64,000 bases of DNA from an uncultured Actinomyces sp. (GCA_900545825.1 URAS01000006.1:82529-146528); one strand, 5' to 3'; counted from the stretch's first letter, positions 25,415-35,081 are shown. Numbers and translations: made by a program. Notes: generated from the sequence alone by a model not told the origin.

Positions 25415-27106
25415 TTACTTGGCGGGCGCGGACCCCAGGGTGACGTCGACGGTCTGCGACTCGCCGTCGCGGACGAACGTGACCTTGACCTTGTCGCCGG
25501 GCACGTACCAGCGGACGTAGCCGGTGAGGGCGGTGCCCGACGTCACCGTGTGATTGTCGATCTTCGTGATGACGTCGCCCTTTTGGATCTTCGCGGCCTC
25601 GGCGGCGCCGCCGGAGACGACCGAGGCGACCTGGGCGCCGGCGACCGTCTTGCCGTCGACCGTCACCGACGCGGTGCCGATCGTCACGCCGAGGAACGCG
25701 TGCTTAGCCGAGCCGGTCGAGAGGATCTGGTCGGCCACCGACTTCGCCAGGTTGACGGGGATCGCGAAGCCGATGCCGATCGAGCCGGACGAGTCCGAGC
25801 CGCTCGACGAGAGCGACGCGATCGACGACGTGATGCCGATGACCGAACCGTCGGCGGCGAACAGCGGCCCGCCCGAGTTGCCGGGGTTGATGGCCGCGTC
25901 GACCTGGATGGCGTTGGTGATGACCTGCTCGCCGCTGGACTGGCTCTGCTGGCTCAACCCGGGGATGCCGAGGGCGCCGCCCGACGAGTCGTCGTTTCCG
26001 CTGGACTGGGTGACGGTGACCGGGCGGTCGAGCGCCGAAATGATGCCGGTCGTCATCGTGTTTTCCAGGCCCAGCGGCGCGCCGATCGCGGCGACCGGCT
26101 GGCCGACGTTGAGGTCGCTGGACGAGCCCAGCGACACCATCTGGAGGTTGCTCGGCGGGTCGACGATCGAGAGGACGGCGAGGTCGGTCGTCGAGTCGGA
26201 GCCGACGATATTCGCCTTGTAGAGGGCGCCGTTCGACAGCTCGATGGTGATCGTCGCGTGGCCGGTGACGGCCGACGCGATGACGTGGTAGTTCGTGAGG
26301 ATATGACCCTGGGCGTCGAAGATAACGCCCGAGCCCGTGTCGCCCGAGCTGCCCGACGCCACCTGGATGGCGACGACGGCCGGCTGCACGGACTTGGCGA
26401 CCTCTTCCCAGTTCGTCTTTTCGGCCGAGGCCTGGCGGACGGGCGCCTGGGTGGCGACCTGGGCGCCGGAACCCGACAGCGACTCGAGGTTCGCGGGGCC
26501 CCACAGCAGGTACGACGCCCCCAGCGTGGCGAGGGCGGTGATGACGGCAACCATGAGGGTGCCCGCCCAGCCGGGGCCGCGGCGCTGGCGCCGCCTGGAC
26601 GGCGGGGTGGCGGCGGGGCCCTGGTCGACGGGCGGCAGCTGGGTCGGCGGCAGGCCGTTTGCGCTGGCGGCGTCGAAAGGCAGCGTCTGGGTGGCCGTGG
26701 CCGCGTAGGCCGGGTTGGTGGGGGCAGCCGAGGCCGCCGGGTCGGTCTGGTTGCCGTACGCGAACGCGTCGGGTTGGGCGTCATAGGCCGACGCCTCAGG
26801 CTGGCTGGCGTATGCGGCGGGCTCGACGTTGACGTAGCGCTCGGTGGAGGCGGGGGCGCCCTCGGGGGACGTCGCGTCGCCGGAGACGCCGGAATCCGTT
26901 GGCAGCTGCTGGGTGTGGGCCTGGGCGGCGTAGTCCTCGGCGGGGCCGGCGTAGGTGATGTGGCCGCTGATCGTGGGGCCCGGCTGATCCGGCTGGGCCG
27001 GCTGGGCGCCCTCGGGGGCGTAGCGCGAAGTGTCGGTGGCGGCCGGATCGTTCGGGGTCGAGGACGGGATGAGCCGTTCGCGTGAGCGCGGGTCGAAATC
27101 AGACAA
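25415..27106 (-). CDS. HtrA/DegP-type membrane-anchored serine protease with PDZ domain
   Basis: A 563-residue protein. A long, disordered Pro/Ala/Gln-rich cytoplasmic N-terminus (1-180) precedes a single transmembrane helix (about 183-202). The trypsin-like domain has H274 (TNYHVIAS), D308 (TTDLAVL) and S411 (GNSGGP). A C-terminal PDZ domain follows (about 470-560). It resembles actinobacterial HtrA/PepD proteases that degrade or sense misfolded extracytoplasmic proteins. The TTG at 27106 is chosen because AAGGAG sits 6 bases upstream and the next residues are MSDFDP-like; longer starts lack a site. Confidence 0.88.
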   Translation of the reverse strand: MSDFDPRSRERLIPSSTPNDPAATDTSRYAPEGAQPAQPDQPGPTISGHITYAGPAEDYAAQAHTQQLPTDSGVSGDATSPEGAPASTERYVNVEPAAYASQPEASAYDAQPDAFAYGNQTDPAASAAPTNPAYAATATQTLPFDAASANGLPPTQLPPVDQGPAATPPSRRRQRRGPGWAGTLMVAVITALATLGASYLLWGPANLESLSGSGAQVATQAPVRQASAEKTNWEEVAKSVQPAVVAIQVASGSSGDTGSGVIFDAQGHILTNYHVIASAVTGHATITIELSNGALYKANIVGSDSTTDLAVLSIVDPPSNLQMVSLGSSSDLNVGQPVAAIGAPLGLENTMTTGIISALDRPVTVTQSSGNDDSSGGALGIPGLSQQSQSSGEQVITNAIQVDAAINPGNSGGPLFAADGSVIGITSSIASLSSSGSDSSGSIGIGFAIPVNLAKSVADQILSTGSAKHAFLGVTIGTASVTVDGKTVAGAQVASVVSGGAAEAAKIQKGDVITKIDNHTVTSGTALTGYVRWYVPGDKVKVTFVRDGESQTVDVTLGSAPAK

Positions 27107-27261
27107 TGTCGCTCCTTGATAGTCGTGGCGCGTTGCGCGCAATGGCCCCAGTTAATCAAGGGGCACTGTGGCAGCGCTGCGAGCCTGCTGTGAGTCTACT
27201 GTGAGACTGGTCGATCCGCGCGCCGCCGCCACGATCCGACGAAAGGGCAGGTGGCGGCGGG

Positions 27262-28980
27262 TTACAGGAGGGTCGTGTCGATGCCGGGTGCCAGCAGCGC
27301 CTCGACGATGCCCAGGCCGCGCACGGGCGTGGCGGCGACGTAGTCGAGCTCGATCGGCGAGGACGCCACCGTGTACTCCCAGCCGAAGCCGGCGGCGATA
27401 CCCGCGACGGCTACGCGCTGCGGGGTCGCGAAAAACCGCTGATAGGTGGCAGTTTCTCGGGCCTGGCCGTACTCGAGGGTCGAGAAGATTTGGCCGCCGG
27501 CGTCGTTGACGACGACGACCTGGACGTCCTCGGCGGGCTCGTGGATGCCGGTGGCGAGGCCGCCGACGTCGTGGGTGAACGTCACGTCGCCGACGACCGC
27601 GCGGACCGGGCGGCCGCTTGCCGCTGCGACGCCGCGGGCGAACGAGATTGTCCCGTCGATGCCGGCCAGGCCGCGATTGGCGAGGACGTCCGGCGCCTGA
27701 TCGGTGACGGCTCCCGCGCGATCGAGGGCGCGGATCGACAGCGACGCGCCGGCGACGAGGATCGGCGGGCGCGGGCCGGCCTGGGCGTGGCGGGCCCACA
27801 GGCGCGCGAGCCACTGCTCGCGCGGATCGTCGGGGTCGACGGCCTCGTCGGCCAGGCGCCACTGGTCGAACCAGCCCGCGACCTGCGGATTCGCCCGGTG
27901 ATCGGTGGTGGGAACGCACGCCGTGAGGGCGGCGACGTTTCCGCCGAGCATCGTCGCCGTGCCGGCGCGCGTGACCGCGACGACCCGGCGGCCGGGGTCG
28001 GTGAGCAGCGCGGTGACGGGCCGCGACAGCGTGGGATGGCCGACGACGAGGACCTGGCGGGCGCCCTCGGCGAGGTCGGGACGGGTGGCGAGGACCTGCT
28101 GGTAGTGGGTGAGCGCCGGGGATACCCGCAGGCCGGAGGCCGGTTCGGCCAGCAGCGGCCACCCCAGCCGCGCGGCGAGGGCGGGGATCGCGTCGGCGCC
28201 GCGGGCCAGCTGCGCCTGGTTGCCGGCGACGATGACGCCCGGCACCTCGGGATCCAGGCCGAGGGCGGCGAAGTCGCAGGTCGCGGGCGCATCGGGGGCG
28301 ACGGGGATGAAGTGGGCGACGTCGGCGCGGCTCGCCAGGCGCTCGCGGGTGCCGGTTGGGGCGTCCTCGGGGATCACCTGGGGCTCGGTGGGGAAGGGCT
28401 CGGGCTCGGGGTCGTGCAGGGGCGGGGCCAGCTGGACGTTGACGTGGACCGGGCCGGCCGGGAGGGCGCCGCCGCGGGCGACCTCGAGGGCCCGCGCGAT
28501 CGCCCACGTGCCGGGGCCAGAGGCGACGTCCCAGCTGCCGCGGACGGTCCCGGCGAGGACGGCCAGGTGGTCGGTCGTCTGGTTCGCGCCCGTGCCACGC
28601 ATCGTGGCCGGCCGGTCCGCCGAGATGACGACCAGGGGGACGCAGGCGTGGGCGGCCTCGAGGATCGCCGGGTGCATGTTGGCGATCGCCGTCCCCGACG
28701 TCATGACGAGGGCGACGGGGGCGGGCGCGCCGCAGGTCAGCTCGGCGGCGCGCGCGAGCCCCAGCGCGTAAAAGGCGGCCGAGCGCTCGTCGACGCGGAC
28801 GTGCGCCCTCAGCCACCCCGCGTCCTCGGCGGCGGCCAGGGTGAACGCGAACGGCGCGTCGCGCGAGCCGGGGGAATAGACGACGTGGCGCACCCCGCCG
28901 GCGGCGAGGGCGGCGGTGATCGCGCGGGCGCACGCGACGGATTCGGCGACGGATTCGGGGGTCGATTCGGGGGTGCTCAT
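27262..28980 (-). CDS. menD: 2-succinyl-5-enolpyruvyl-6-hydroxy-3-cyclohexene-1-carboxylate synthase
   Basis: A 572-residue thiamine-diphosphate enzyme joining isochorismate and 2-oxoglutarate (SEPHCHC synthase), second step of menaquinone synthesis. It has the N-terminal YSPGSRDAPF loop, the ThDP glutamate in RVDERSAAFYALG, MTSGTAIANMHPAI, the ADRPATMRGTGANQTTD segment and the cofactor motif GDVTFTHDVGGL...VVVNDAGGQIF. The ATG at 28980 overlaps the menC stop (ATGA), so menC-menD are co-translated. The 5' open extension overlaps menC and is not used. The 155 bases between the menD stop and the HtrA start hold no recognised feature. Confidence 0.93.
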   Translation of the reverse strand: MSTPESTPESVAESVACARAITAALAAGGVRHVVYSPGSRDAPFAFTLAAAEDAGWLRAHVRVDERSAAFYALGLARAAELTCGAPAPVALVMTSGTAIANMHPAILEAAHACVPLVVISADRPATMRGTGANQTTDHLAVLAGTVRGSWDVASGPGTWAIARALEVARGGALPAGPVHVNVQLAPPLHDPEPEPFPTEPQVIPEDAPTGTRERLASRADVAHFIPVAPDAPATCDFAALGLDPEVPGVIVAGNQAQLARGADAIPALAARLGWPLLAEPASGLRVSPALTHYQQVLATRPDLAEGARQVLVVGHPTLSRPVTALLTDPGRRVVAVTRAGTATMLGGNVAALTACVPTTDHRANPQVAGWFDQWRLADEAVDPDDPREQWLARLWARHAQAGPRPPILVAGASLSIRALDRAGAVTDQAPDVLANRGLAGIDGTISFARGVAAASGRPVRAVVGDVTFTHDVGGLATGIHEPAEDVQVVVVNDAGGQIFSTLEYGQARETATYQRFFATPQRVAVAGIAAGFGWEYTVASSPIELDYVAATPVRGLGIVEALLAPGIDTTLL

Positions 28981-30035
28981 GCGCGTTCCACCCCGCTCGC
29001 CCCGGCGGCGAGGGCATCCGCGATATCGCCCAGGCGAGCGAGCCACCGTTCGACGAGGTCAGGCGGGGCCGCCGGGAACTCGCCGTCGGCGACGGCGGGC
29101 TCCGCAACCGGGACCTCGCCGGCGACGGGAATCATGGGCCGGTCGGCGACGTCGCCGGTGAGCAGCGGCAGCGTGCCGAGGCCGCACGCGTGGGGCAGCT
29201 CGGGCAGGCTGGCGGCCAGGTGGGCGCCCATCGCCAGCCCGATCGACGAGTCGATCGCCGACGACACAACGACGGGCACGCCCGCCCGCTCGGCCAGCGC
29301 CAGCGCGGGCCGCACGCCGCCGAGCGGCTGGACCTTGGTGACGATGAGGTCGCAGGCGTCCTCGCGGACGACCTCCAGGGGATCGGCGGCGCGCCGCACC
29401 GACTCGTCCGCGGCGACCGGCACGTCGGCTTTTCGGCGGATTTCCGCCATCTCGGGGACGCTGGCGCACGGCTGCTCGACGTATTCGAGGCCGCCGGCCG
29501 CCCGGTCCAGCGCCGCGATCGCCGCGCACGCCTGCTCGACGCCCCACGCGGCGTTCGCGTCGACCCGGATGCGCCCCGCCGGGCCCAACGCCGCCCTCAC
29601 GGCCTCGACGCGGGCGCAATCCGCGGCCAGGCTGCAGCCGGGATCGGCGACTTTGACCTTCACCGTCCCTACGCCACGAGCGGCAACAACGAGGTCGTGC
29701 GCCACCTGCGGCTCGCACACGGGGATCGTCGCGTTGACCGGCACCGTCTCGCGCCGCGTCGGCGGGAACCCCCGCGTCGCCGCCTCGTACCCGGCCGCGA
29801 ACCACCGCGCCGACTCGGCCGGCCCGTAGTCCCAAAACGGCGACACCTCGCCCCACCCGGCGGGCCCGTGGATGAGCACGCCGTCGCGCACGTCGATCCG
29901 GCGGAACCGACGCCTAAGCGGGATCGCGTAGACGGCCAGCGCGTCGATCTCGGGTGCCAGCCGCCGCAACCGCAGCGGCCAGCGCGCGCTATCGACCCAG
30001 GTCAGCGCGGCTTTGCCCGTCGTAGCCCGGCTCAT
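28977..30035 (-). CDS. menC: o-succinylbenzoate synthase
   Basis: A 352-residue enolase-superfamily enzyme that dehydrates SHCHC to o-succinylbenzoate. Catalytic features are all visible: the KxK pair K126/K128, metal ligands D159 (RVDAN), E187 (YVEQP) and D210 (AADES), and the opposite lysine K234 (IVTKVQP). It overlaps the upstream small membrane-protein gene (ATGA) and the downstream menD, so the three genes form one minus-strand unit. It is about 30 residues longer at the N-terminus than E. coli MenC. Confidence 0.92.
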   Translation of the reverse strand: MSRATTGKAALTWVDSARWPLRLRRLAPEIDALAVYAIPLRRRFRRIDVRDGVLIHGPAGWGEVSPFWDYGPAESARWFAAGYEAATRGFPPTRRETVPVNATIPVCEPQVAHDLVVAARGVGTVKVKVADPGCSLAADCARVEAVRAALGPAGRIRVDANAAWGVEQACAAIAALDRAAGGLEYVEQPCASVPEMAEIRRKADVPVAADESVRRAADPLEVVREDACDLIVTKVQPLGGVRPALALAERAGVPVVVSSAIDSSIGLAMGAHLAASLPELPHACGLGTLPLLTGDVADRPMIPVAGEVPVAEPAVADGEFPAAPPDLVERWLARLGDIADALAAGASGVERA

Positions 30036-30529
30036 CGGTGATGCTTACGGTTGCGCTTCTGCTTCCCGTTCGCTTTGCGCTCACGGCGTTTTTCTCGCTT
30101 CTCTTCCTGCTCGGCCTCGCGCAGCGCCCGCTCGCGTTCGGCCCGCGTGCGCTGGGGCTTCGTCGGCTTCGCCTTGAAGGTGCCGGCGTCGCGCTCGGCG
30201 ATGACCTCGCGGGCCCAGGCCGGGATCGACCATTTGGGGAAGGGGATCTTCAGCAGTGCGACGACCAGGAGGACGAACCCGAAGGCCGAGAGGAGCACGC
30301 AGATCGTCAACGCCACCGACTCGGCAATGCCGCGGCAGAGGACGGCGAACTGGACGAGCCCGATACCGAGGAAGATGAACGCCAGGCCGGGCATGAGGAA
30401 GAACATCGACCGTTCATCGAGGACCGATTTCGTGCCGAGGATCAGATGGGTCCGTTCACAGTCGTGGCGCAGATACCCGGAATAGACGAACAGGGTGACG
30501 CCGACAATGAGCGCGAAGATTGAGAGCAT
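30032..30529 (-). CDS. uncharacterised three-helix membrane protein with basic tail
   Basis: A 165-residue protein with hydrophobic helices at about 1-18, 43-65 and 70-93, and a highly charged C-terminus (from about 115) rich in Arg, Lys and Glu (ERERALREAEQEEKREKRR). I do not recognise a family. It opens the minus-strand unit with menC and menD, overlapping menC by 4 bases, so it may be made together with the menaquinone enzymes at the membrane, but nothing in the sequence shows a direct role. The basic tail might bind phospholipid or nucleic acid. Confidence 0.65.
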   Translation of the reverse strand: MLSIFALIVGVTLFVYSGYLRHDCERTHLILGTKSVLDERSMFFLMPGLAFIFLGIGLVQFAVLCRGIAESVALTICVLLSAFGFVLLVVALLKIPFPKWSIPAWAREVIAERDAGTFKAKPTKPQRTRAERERALREAEQEEKREKRRERKANGKQKRNRKHHR

Positions 30530-30597
30530 GGCTCCACCTTATTCCACGCGCTCCGAAAGGTTGGGCGTGCCTTAGCGGCCTCAGTGGTTGTCCGCGG

Positions 30598-30603
30598 TAG
30601 CGT
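30598..30603 (+). promoter_or_regulatory. -10 box upstream of the DUF3048 gene
   Basis: TAGCGT lies 31 bases before the ATG at 30635. It has the same hexamer as the ybaK-like promoter and would give a short leader with a GAAGGA ribosome site. Confidence 0.4.
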
Positions 30604-30634
30604 GGAGGCGTTCAACCATCGGCGAAGGAATGAC

Positions 30635-31693
30635 ATGAATCTGTGCATCAGTGGAGGCCGCCGGCTTGCCGCCGCGGCGGTGACCCTCGCGTGCGTCGGA
30701 GGCGCGCTTACTGCGTGTTCGTCGTCACGTCCCCAGGCCACGTCCTCGCCGAAGGCGACGCACAAGGCCGCGGTCGTCATGCCGTTGACCGGCGAGAGTG
30801 CGGACGCGGTCCCCGCGCACCCGGCCGTGTCGGTGAAGATTCCCGCCGACATGGCGGCCCGCCCGCAACGGGGCCTGACCAGCGCCGATAATGTATGGGT
30901 CGAGCTGGTCGAGGGTGGCGAGGTGCGCTACGACGCCGTGTTCTTCTCGAACCTCGCCGAAAAGATCGGCCCGATCCGGTCGGTGCGTCCGGTCGACGTG
31001 CCGATTAACGCGCCCCTCCACGGCGTCCTCTTGGCGTCAGGCGGGCAGCCGGACTTCCTCACGAAGGTCGGCGAGGGCGTCGGCAAGCTGCTGGTCGAGG
31101 ACACCGCGGGCGACGCCACGTGGCGCACGCGCGAGCGGCGGATGCCCTACAACCTCTACGGCTCGGCGAAGCTGGCGGCCGAGCGCGCCGGCGACCTCAA
31201 GGCGCCGCCTGCGCAGTGGCAGTTCGGCAAGGCGACCGGCGGCCAGGCGGTCACCGAGTTCACGGCGACGTATCCGTCGTGGAAGTCGGGCTGGACGTGG
31301 TCGGGTTCGGCGTGGCAGCGCAGCGACAACGGCAAGCCGACCTCCGACATCGAGGGGCCCAGGGTCGAGGCGGCCGACGTCGTCGTCCTCAAGGTCGCGA
31401 CGAAGGAAACGCAGTATCTGGACCCGATCGGGAACCCGGTCGTCGACACGGTGTTCGAGGGATCGGGCGAGGCGCGCCTGGCCCGCGACGGCAAGGTGTG
31501 GGAGGCGACGTGGCACAAGGCCGCAGCCAAGGATCCGGTGACCCTGACGGGCGCCGACGGCAAGAAGCTGGCGTTGGCCAAGGGCAAGGTGTGGATCGAG
31601 CTGGTCCCCGATTCGGCCACCTGGTTCGCGTCGACGCCGGCCCCGCAGGAATCGGGATCCGCGACTCCTACGACGTCCTCCAACAAGAAGTAG
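30635..31693 (+). CDS. DUF3048-domain lipoprotein
   Basis: A 352-residue exported lipoprotein with a signal peptide, lipobox GALTAC (C28), a Ser/Thr/Pro linker and a DUF3048 (YerB-like) body. Recognisable parts are ARPQRGLTSADNVWVELVEGG, RYDAVFFS, KIGPIRSVRPVD, the RMPYNLYGS segment and the strand TVFEGSGEARLARDGKVWEATW. The molecular function of the family is unknown. It starts at the ATG with GAAGGA upstream, divergent from the menC unit, and ends 3 bases before menB, so it may be co-transcribed with menB-menE. Confidence 0.85.
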   Translation: MNLCISGGRRLAAAAVTLACVGGALTACSSSRPQATSSPKATHKAAVVMPLTGESADAVPAHPAVSVKIPADMAARPQRGLTSADNVWVELVEGGEVRYDAVFFSNLAEKIGPIRSVRPVDVPINAPLHGVLLASGGQPDFLTKVGEGVGKLLVEDTAGDATWRTRERRMPYNLYGSAKLAAERAGDLKAPPAQWQFGKATGGQAVTEFTATYPSWKSGWTWSGSAWQRSDNGKPTSDIEGPRVEAADVVVLKVATKETQYLDPIGNPVVDTVFEGSGEARLARDGKVWEATWHKAAAKDPVTLTGADGKKLALAKGKVWIELVPDSATWFASTPAPQESGSATPTTSSNKK

Positions 31694-31696
31694 CCG

Positions 31697-32671
31697 ATGA
31701 CTGTTTTCCCGGTTTCCGACACGTTTGACCCGGCCTGCTGGCGCGAGGTTGCGGGCTTCGACCTCACCGACGTCACTTATCATCGGGCGGTCTCGCGCGG
31801 CGACGAGGACGGTCGACCCGCAGGCGAGGACCTGCCGTGGGTGCGCGTCGCCATCGACCGGCCCCGGCTGCGCAACGCGTTCCGTCCGCAGACGGTCGAC
31901 GAGTTGTACCGCTGCCTTGACCACGCGCGGATGACCAGCGACGTTGGCGCCGTCATCCTCACGGGCAACAACCCCGACCCCAGCATCGGGTACGCGTTCT
32001 GCTCCGGCGGCGACCAGCGGATTCGCGGTCGCGACGGCTATCGTTACGAGGGCGAGGGTGCCGCCGGCGACGACGCGGATCCCGAAACCCGGCGCGAGGC
32101 CATCGACCCGGCGCGCGCGGGGCGCCTCCACATCCTCGAGGTCCAGCGCCTCATCCGGTCGATGCCCAAGGTCGTCATCGCCGCGGTGTCCGGGTGGGCG
32201 GCGGGTGGCGGCCACTCGCTCAACGTCGTGTGCGACCTGTCGCTGGCGTCCCTCGAACACGCCCAGTTCATGCAAACCGACGCCAACGTCGGCTCGTTCG
32301 ACGCCGGCTACGGGTCGGCGCTGCTGGCACGGCAGGTGGGGGACAAGCGGGCGCGCGAGATCTTCTTCCTGGCCAGGCGTTATGACGCCCGACAGGCCGA
32401 AACGTGGGGCGTCGTCAACCAGGCGGTGCCGCACGCCGACCTCGAGGTCGAGGCGCAGCAGTGGGCGCGGATTATCACAGCGAAATCACCGACGGCCGTG
32501 AGAATGCTGAAGTTTGGGTTTAACCTGGCTGATGACGGCATGATGGGGCAGCAGATCTTCGCGGGCGAAGCGACCCGGCTGGCTTACGGCACCGACGAGG
32601 CCTGCGAGGGCCGCGAGGCGTTCGTCGAACATCGGCGCCCCAATTTTTCCGCGTTCCCTTATGCGTACTGA
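31697..32671 (+). CDS. menB: 1,4-dihydroxy-2-naphthoyl-CoA synthase
   Basis: A 324-residue crotonase-fold enzyme closing the second naphthoquinone ring. It has GGDQRIRGRDGY (substrate loop), SGWAAGGGHSLNVVCDLSLAS (oxyanion hole), MQTDANVGSFDAGYGS (catalytic region) and the C-terminal PNFSAFPY typical of MenB. It is somewhat longer than E. coli MenB because of an N-terminal extension (about 40 residues) and a longer disordered loop around 115-140, common in actinobacteria. The stop is 39 bases before menE. Confidence 0.95.
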   Translation: MTVFPVSDTFDPACWREVAGFDLTDVTYHRAVSRGDEDGRPAGEDLPWVRVAIDRPRLRNAFRPQTVDELYRCLDHARMTSDVGAVILTGNNPDPSIGYAFCSGGDQRIRGRDGYRYEGEGAAGDDADPETRREAIDPARAGRLHILEVQRLIRSMPKVVIAAVSGWAAGGGHSLNVVCDLSLASLEHAQFMQTDANVGSFDAGYGSALLARQVGDKRAREIFFLARRYDARQAETWGVVNQAVPHADLEVEAQQWARIITAKSPTAVRMLKFGFNLADDGMMGQQIFAGEATRLAYGTDEACEGREAFVEHRRPNFSAFPYAY

Positions 32672-32710
32672 TCGCCGGCGGGGCGCGGCGGGCAGCAGCG
32701 GAGGCAATTG

Positions 32711-34153
32711 GTGAATTATTGGGCGGGCAGCGCGGACGCGCTCATTCTGCCGGGCGGCACGGCGCCGGGCGACGTCGCGACCCTCATGAGCGCGATTCAA
32801 CGCGAGTTCGTGCCCGCCGCGGGGATGCCCCGGCCTTCGCGGGTGATCGTCCCGGTCGATCCGGGCGCCGACATCGAGCGGGTGCGCACGATTCTGGCCG
32901 AGCGGGTCGTCGACCCGATCTCGCCCGCGGTCGCCGTCATCCTCCAGACGTCGGGGTCGACGACGGGCGTCGGCCACCTCGTCGGCCTGTCCCGCCTGTC
33001 GTTGACCGCCGGGGCCCACGCGACCGCCGGCGCCCTCTCGGGATACGGCACGTGGGTGCTGTGCCTGCCGACGCATCACGTCGCCGGCTTCCAGATCCTT
33101 GTCCGCAGCGTCGTCGCCGACCGGGTGCCGATCGTCGTCGACACGACGCGCGGCTTTAGGGTCGAGGCGATGGCGAGGGCGGTGCGGCGCGCGGTAAAGA
33201 AGCCCGGGCCTGCGTATTCGTCGATTGTCCCCGCCCAGTTACAGATGATCATGCAGGCCGCGGCTGAGGACATCGACGCGCTGTGCGAGCTGGACGCGAT
33301 CCTCGTCGGCGGCCAGGCGACGGACCCGGAGCTGCTGGAACGCGCCCGCGACCGCGGCCTCAAGCTCGTGACGACGTACGGGATGACCGAGACGGGCGGC
33401 GGCTGCGTCTACGACGGCGTGCCGCTGCGCGGCGTCAAGGTTGCGACGATCGACCAGCGCGTGTGGATTTCCGGCACGACGATCATGGATGGTTACGTCG
33501 ACGATCCACATTCTGGTGCCCTCGTTACGGCGGCCGGGCGCCGCTGGTTGCGCACGTCCGATCAGGGCCGCATGGTGGGGCCGAAACTGCAGGTTGTGGG
33601 CCGGATCGACTCGGTGATTAACACGGGCGGCGTCAAGGTCCAGCCCAGCATCGTCGAGGACAGCCTGCGCACCCTCAGCGCGATCGAGGACGTCTGCGTC
33701 GTCGGCCTGCCGCACCCCAAGTGGGGGCAGGTCGTCACCGCGGTGTTCGTCCCCTCGCCGAACGCCGACCCGAACGAGCTGGCGGCGATGCGTCGCCGCC
33801 GCGGCCTCTTGCCGGCCGACGCCGGGCCGCAGGCGGTCGTGCCGCCCTCGGAGGCCCTCAAGCAGGCGGTCGCCGAGATGGCCGCGTCGATCCGCGGCGA
33901 TGACCAGCCCGCCGAGTCGGCGACCACCGTGTTTGCCCAGCTCGCGCCCGGTCCGCGCCAGGTCGAGGGCGACGCCGACATCGCCTTGCGGATGCGCGCG
34001 CACGTCGCCGCCGAGCTGGGTCGCGCCCAGGCGCCCCGGATCGTCTGCATGGTCGACGAGCTGCCCCGGCTGGGGATCGGCAAGATCGACCGGCGCCGCG
34101 TCGCCCAGATCGCCCAGGCCGAGGTGACGGCCGGGCATGCGTGGATTCGGTAG
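32711..34153 (+). CDS. menE: o-succinylbenzoate--CoA ligase with internal insertion
   Basis: A 480-residue ANL-superfamily ligase that makes OSB-CoA. Motifs: P-loop LQTSGSSTG-type VILQTSGSTTG (about 80-90), LPTHHVAGFQ, TTYGMTETGGGCVYDG, SDQGRM and VVGRIDSVINTGG, final lysine in GIGKIDRR. The N-terminal part is short, as usual for actinobacterial MenE. An insertion of about 70 residues (approximately 355-430) interrupts the C-terminal domain between VVTAVFVPSPNAD and IALRMRAHVAAELG. GTG at 32711 is preferred (GGAGG 8 bases upstream); a TTG three bases earlier is possible. Confidence 0.88.
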   Translation: MNYWAGSADALILPGGTAPGDVATLMSAIQREFVPAAGMPRPSRVIVPVDPGADIERVRTILAERVVDPISPAVAVILQTSGSTTGVGHLVGLSRLSLTAGAHATAGALSGYGTWVLCLPTHHVAGFQILVRSVVADRVPIVVDTTRGFRVEAMARAVRRAVKKPGPAYSSIVPAQLQMIMQAAAEDIDALCELDAILVGGQATDPELLERARDRGLKLVTTYGMTETGGGCVYDGVPLRGVKVATIDQRVWISGTTIMDGYVDDPHSGALVTAAGRRWLRTSDQGRMVGPKLQVVGRIDSVINTGGVKVQPSIVEDSLRTLSAIEDVCVVGLPHPKWGQVVTAVFVPSPNADPNELAAMRRRRGLLPADAGPQAVVPPSEALKQAVAEMAASIRGDDQPAESATTVFAQLAPGPRQVEGDADIALRMRAHVAAELGRAQAPRIVCMVDELPRLGIGKIDRRRVAQIAQAEVTAGHAWIR

Positions 34154-34167
34154 CTCCGCCGCGGCGT

Positions 34168-34173
34168 TACCCT
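34168..34173 (+). promoter_or_regulatory. -10 box for menA
   Basis: TACCCT lies 7 bases before the ATG at 34181 (4 before the ATG at 34178). It suggests menA has its own leaderless promoter inside the menE-menA gap and favours the second ATG. Confidence 0.4.
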
Positions 34174-34180
34174 GAAGATG

Positions 34181-35062
34181 ATGACGAAACGAACTGCCAC
34201 CGCCGCCGACTGGATTGAGGCGGCCCGCCCGAAAACCCTGCCCGCGTCCGCCGCACCCGTCCTCATGGGGGTGGGATACGCGTGGGGGATCGCGGGGCAT
34301 CCGGTGGTGGGGCGCAGCCTGCTCGCGCTACTTGTCGCCCTCGCGTTGCAGGTCGGCGTCAATTACGCGAACGACTATTCCGACGGGATCCGCGGCACCG
34401 ACGACGAGGGCGCCCGCCAGGGCCCGCAGCGCCTGACCGGCCCCGGCCTGGCCGCGCCGCGCACCGTCCTCACCGTCGCGCTGGGGTGTTTCGGCGTCGC
34501 CGCGCTGGCGGGCCTGGTGCTCGTCGCGATCTCGGGCACGTGGTTCTTCCTTATTATCGGCGCGCTGGCGATCGTCGCCGCGTGGTTCTACACCGGCGGG
34601 CGGCACCCCTACGGCTACATCGGCGGCGTCGCCGAGGTCCTGGTCTTCGTCTTCTTTGGCCTGGTGGCGACGATGGGGACGATCCGCACCCAGGTTTCCG
34701 CGCTGCCCGGCGCGGCGTGGGCCGCGGCCGCCGGCATCGGGCTGCTGTCGTGCGCGCTGCTCATGGTCAACAACATCCGCGACATCCCCGGCGACCGCGA
34801 GGCCGGGAAAATGACGCTCGCCGCCCGCATCGGCGACACCCCCGCCCGGTGCGTCTACATCGCCTATCTGCTGGTCGCGGCGGCGTTGGCCGTACCGACC
34901 TCGATCATCGTCGGGATCGTCGCCGCGGTGGCGGGGATCGCGCTCGCGGTCAGGCTGTGGCAGGCGCGGACGACGCCGCAGCTCATCGGGATTTTGCGGT
35001 GGACGGGGTACCTGACTCTCGCTTATGGCGTAGCCGTGGGCGTGGCGGCCGTCCTCCGATGA
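34181..35062 (+). CDS. menA: 1,4-dihydroxy-2-naphthoate polyprenyltransferase
   Basis: A 293-residue integral membrane UbiA-family prenyltransferase attaching the polyprenyl tail to DHNA. The two aspartate-rich motifs are visible: NYANDYSDGIRG (about 62-73) and NNIRDIPGD (about 188-196), along with the opening WIEAARPKTLPAS. About eight to nine helices are predicted. Its polyprenyl substrate is presumably made by the synthase at 57514-58524. The second of two adjacent ATGs is chosen because of the -10 box spacing. Confidence 0.93.
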   Translation: MTKRTATAADWIEAARPKTLPASAAPVLMGVGYAWGIAGHPVVGRSLLALLVALALQVGVNYANDYSDGIRGTDDEGARQGPQRLTGPGLAAPRTVLTVALGCFGVAALAGLVLVAISGTWFFLIIGALAIVAAWFYTGGRHPYGYIGGVAEVLVFVFFGLVATMGTIRTQVSALPGAAWAAAAGIGLLSCALLMVNNIRDIPGDREAGKMTLAARIGDTPARCVYIAYLLVAAALAVPTSIIVGIVAAVAGIALAVRLWQARTTPQLIGILRWTGYLTLAYGVAVGVAAVLR

Positions 35063-35081
35063 AGGTGACCCGTCGTTCCGC

